DNA from: Candidatus Bipolaricaulota bacterium
Lineage (GTDB): Bacteria > Bipolaricaulota > Bipolaricaulia > UBA7950 > UBA9294
Direction of reading: 5' to 3'
Assembly (NCBI GenBank): GCA_021163015.1
Contig: JAGGXO010000096.1
Location: forward strand, 1-6,242
DNA length: 6,242 bases
A program made the position numbers and the translations under genes. The notes beneath the pieces were generated by a model, which worked only from the letters and a program-made list of their open reading frames with translations, was not told the origin of the DNA and did not search any database. Shown piece by piece: positions 6,156-6,242 of the stretch. The stretch's first letter is position 1, and every line of letters begins with the position of its first letter.

Positions 6156-6242
6156 TCAGTGCCCTTCCAACCCGTTGATGTCGGTCATCCACATGATGAA
6201 GCGTACGCTCGATGTGTAGGTTAGCGCTCGGCCAACTCGGAA
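6156..6242 (-). CDS. C-terminal end of an unidentified protein (5' part beyond window)
   Basis: The minus strand is open from the right edge for 28 codons (VGRALTYTSSVRFIMWMTDI, ending in NGLEGH) to TGA at 6156-6158. This is the likeliest frame because its stop lies 14 bases before a strong leftward terminator. Another frame is open too, but it reads through the terminator and into the next promoter. The fragment is too short to name a family. Confidence 0.5.
   Translation of the reverse strand, partial: FRVGRALTYTSSVRFIMWMTDINGLEGH

Overview
The window looks like a chromosomal segment of a bacterium of roughly balanced base composition. The evidence is a complete peptidoglycan gene (mraY), a bacterial class II tRNA-Leu, sigma70-like promoters and a two-component sensor kinase. 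The lineage cannot be fixed from this sequence. The divergent MraY, the tRNA without an encoded CCA, GTG starts and a probably leaderless gene fit an environmental or deep-branching phylum better than a well-studied genus; this is an inference held with low confidence.

Layout, left to right. Positions 1-1700 (minus) hold a membrane sensor histidine kinase with four N-terminal hydrophobic segments, two PAS domains, HisKA and HATPase_c; its C-terminus runs off the left edge. Upstream of it on the same strand (1858-2532) is a cysteine-free Crp/Fnr-type regulator. A divergent intergenic region of about 175 bp follows; it carries a near-consensus CRP-like box lying on the predicted promoter of the regulator itself. 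On the plus strand is a nitrilase-superfamily C-N hydrolase with a complete Glu-Lys-Cys triad (2709-3488). Next comes tRNA-Leu(CAG) (3577-3662) behind its own strong promoter. The rest is on the minus strand: mraY (3724-4707), preceded two bases away by a 450-residue protein of unknown function (4710-6062), then a rho-independent terminator (6109-6141) and the last 28 codons of an apparent upstream gene (6156-6242).

How the parts relate. The regulator and kinase read in the same direction and may be co-transcribed, though a candidate promoter sits in front of the kinase; together they form a sensing and transcription island whose signal is unknown. The regulator may control itself and perhaps the divergent hydrolase through the shared box. 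The 450-residue protein and MraY form a two-gene transcription unit bounded on its upstream side by a terminator and a promoter, and their spacing implies translational coupling. MraY makes lipid I, and no other dcw-cluster gene is next to it. The partner protein has a hydrophobic-strand N-terminal half, a coiled coil and a C-terminal region that looks to me like a PD-(D/E)XK-type fold lacking the expected acidic/lysine motif. This mraY-coupled unknown is the most unusual element here. No mobile element, CRISPR array or integration scar was seen, and every stretch longer than 300 bases is occupied by a gene.
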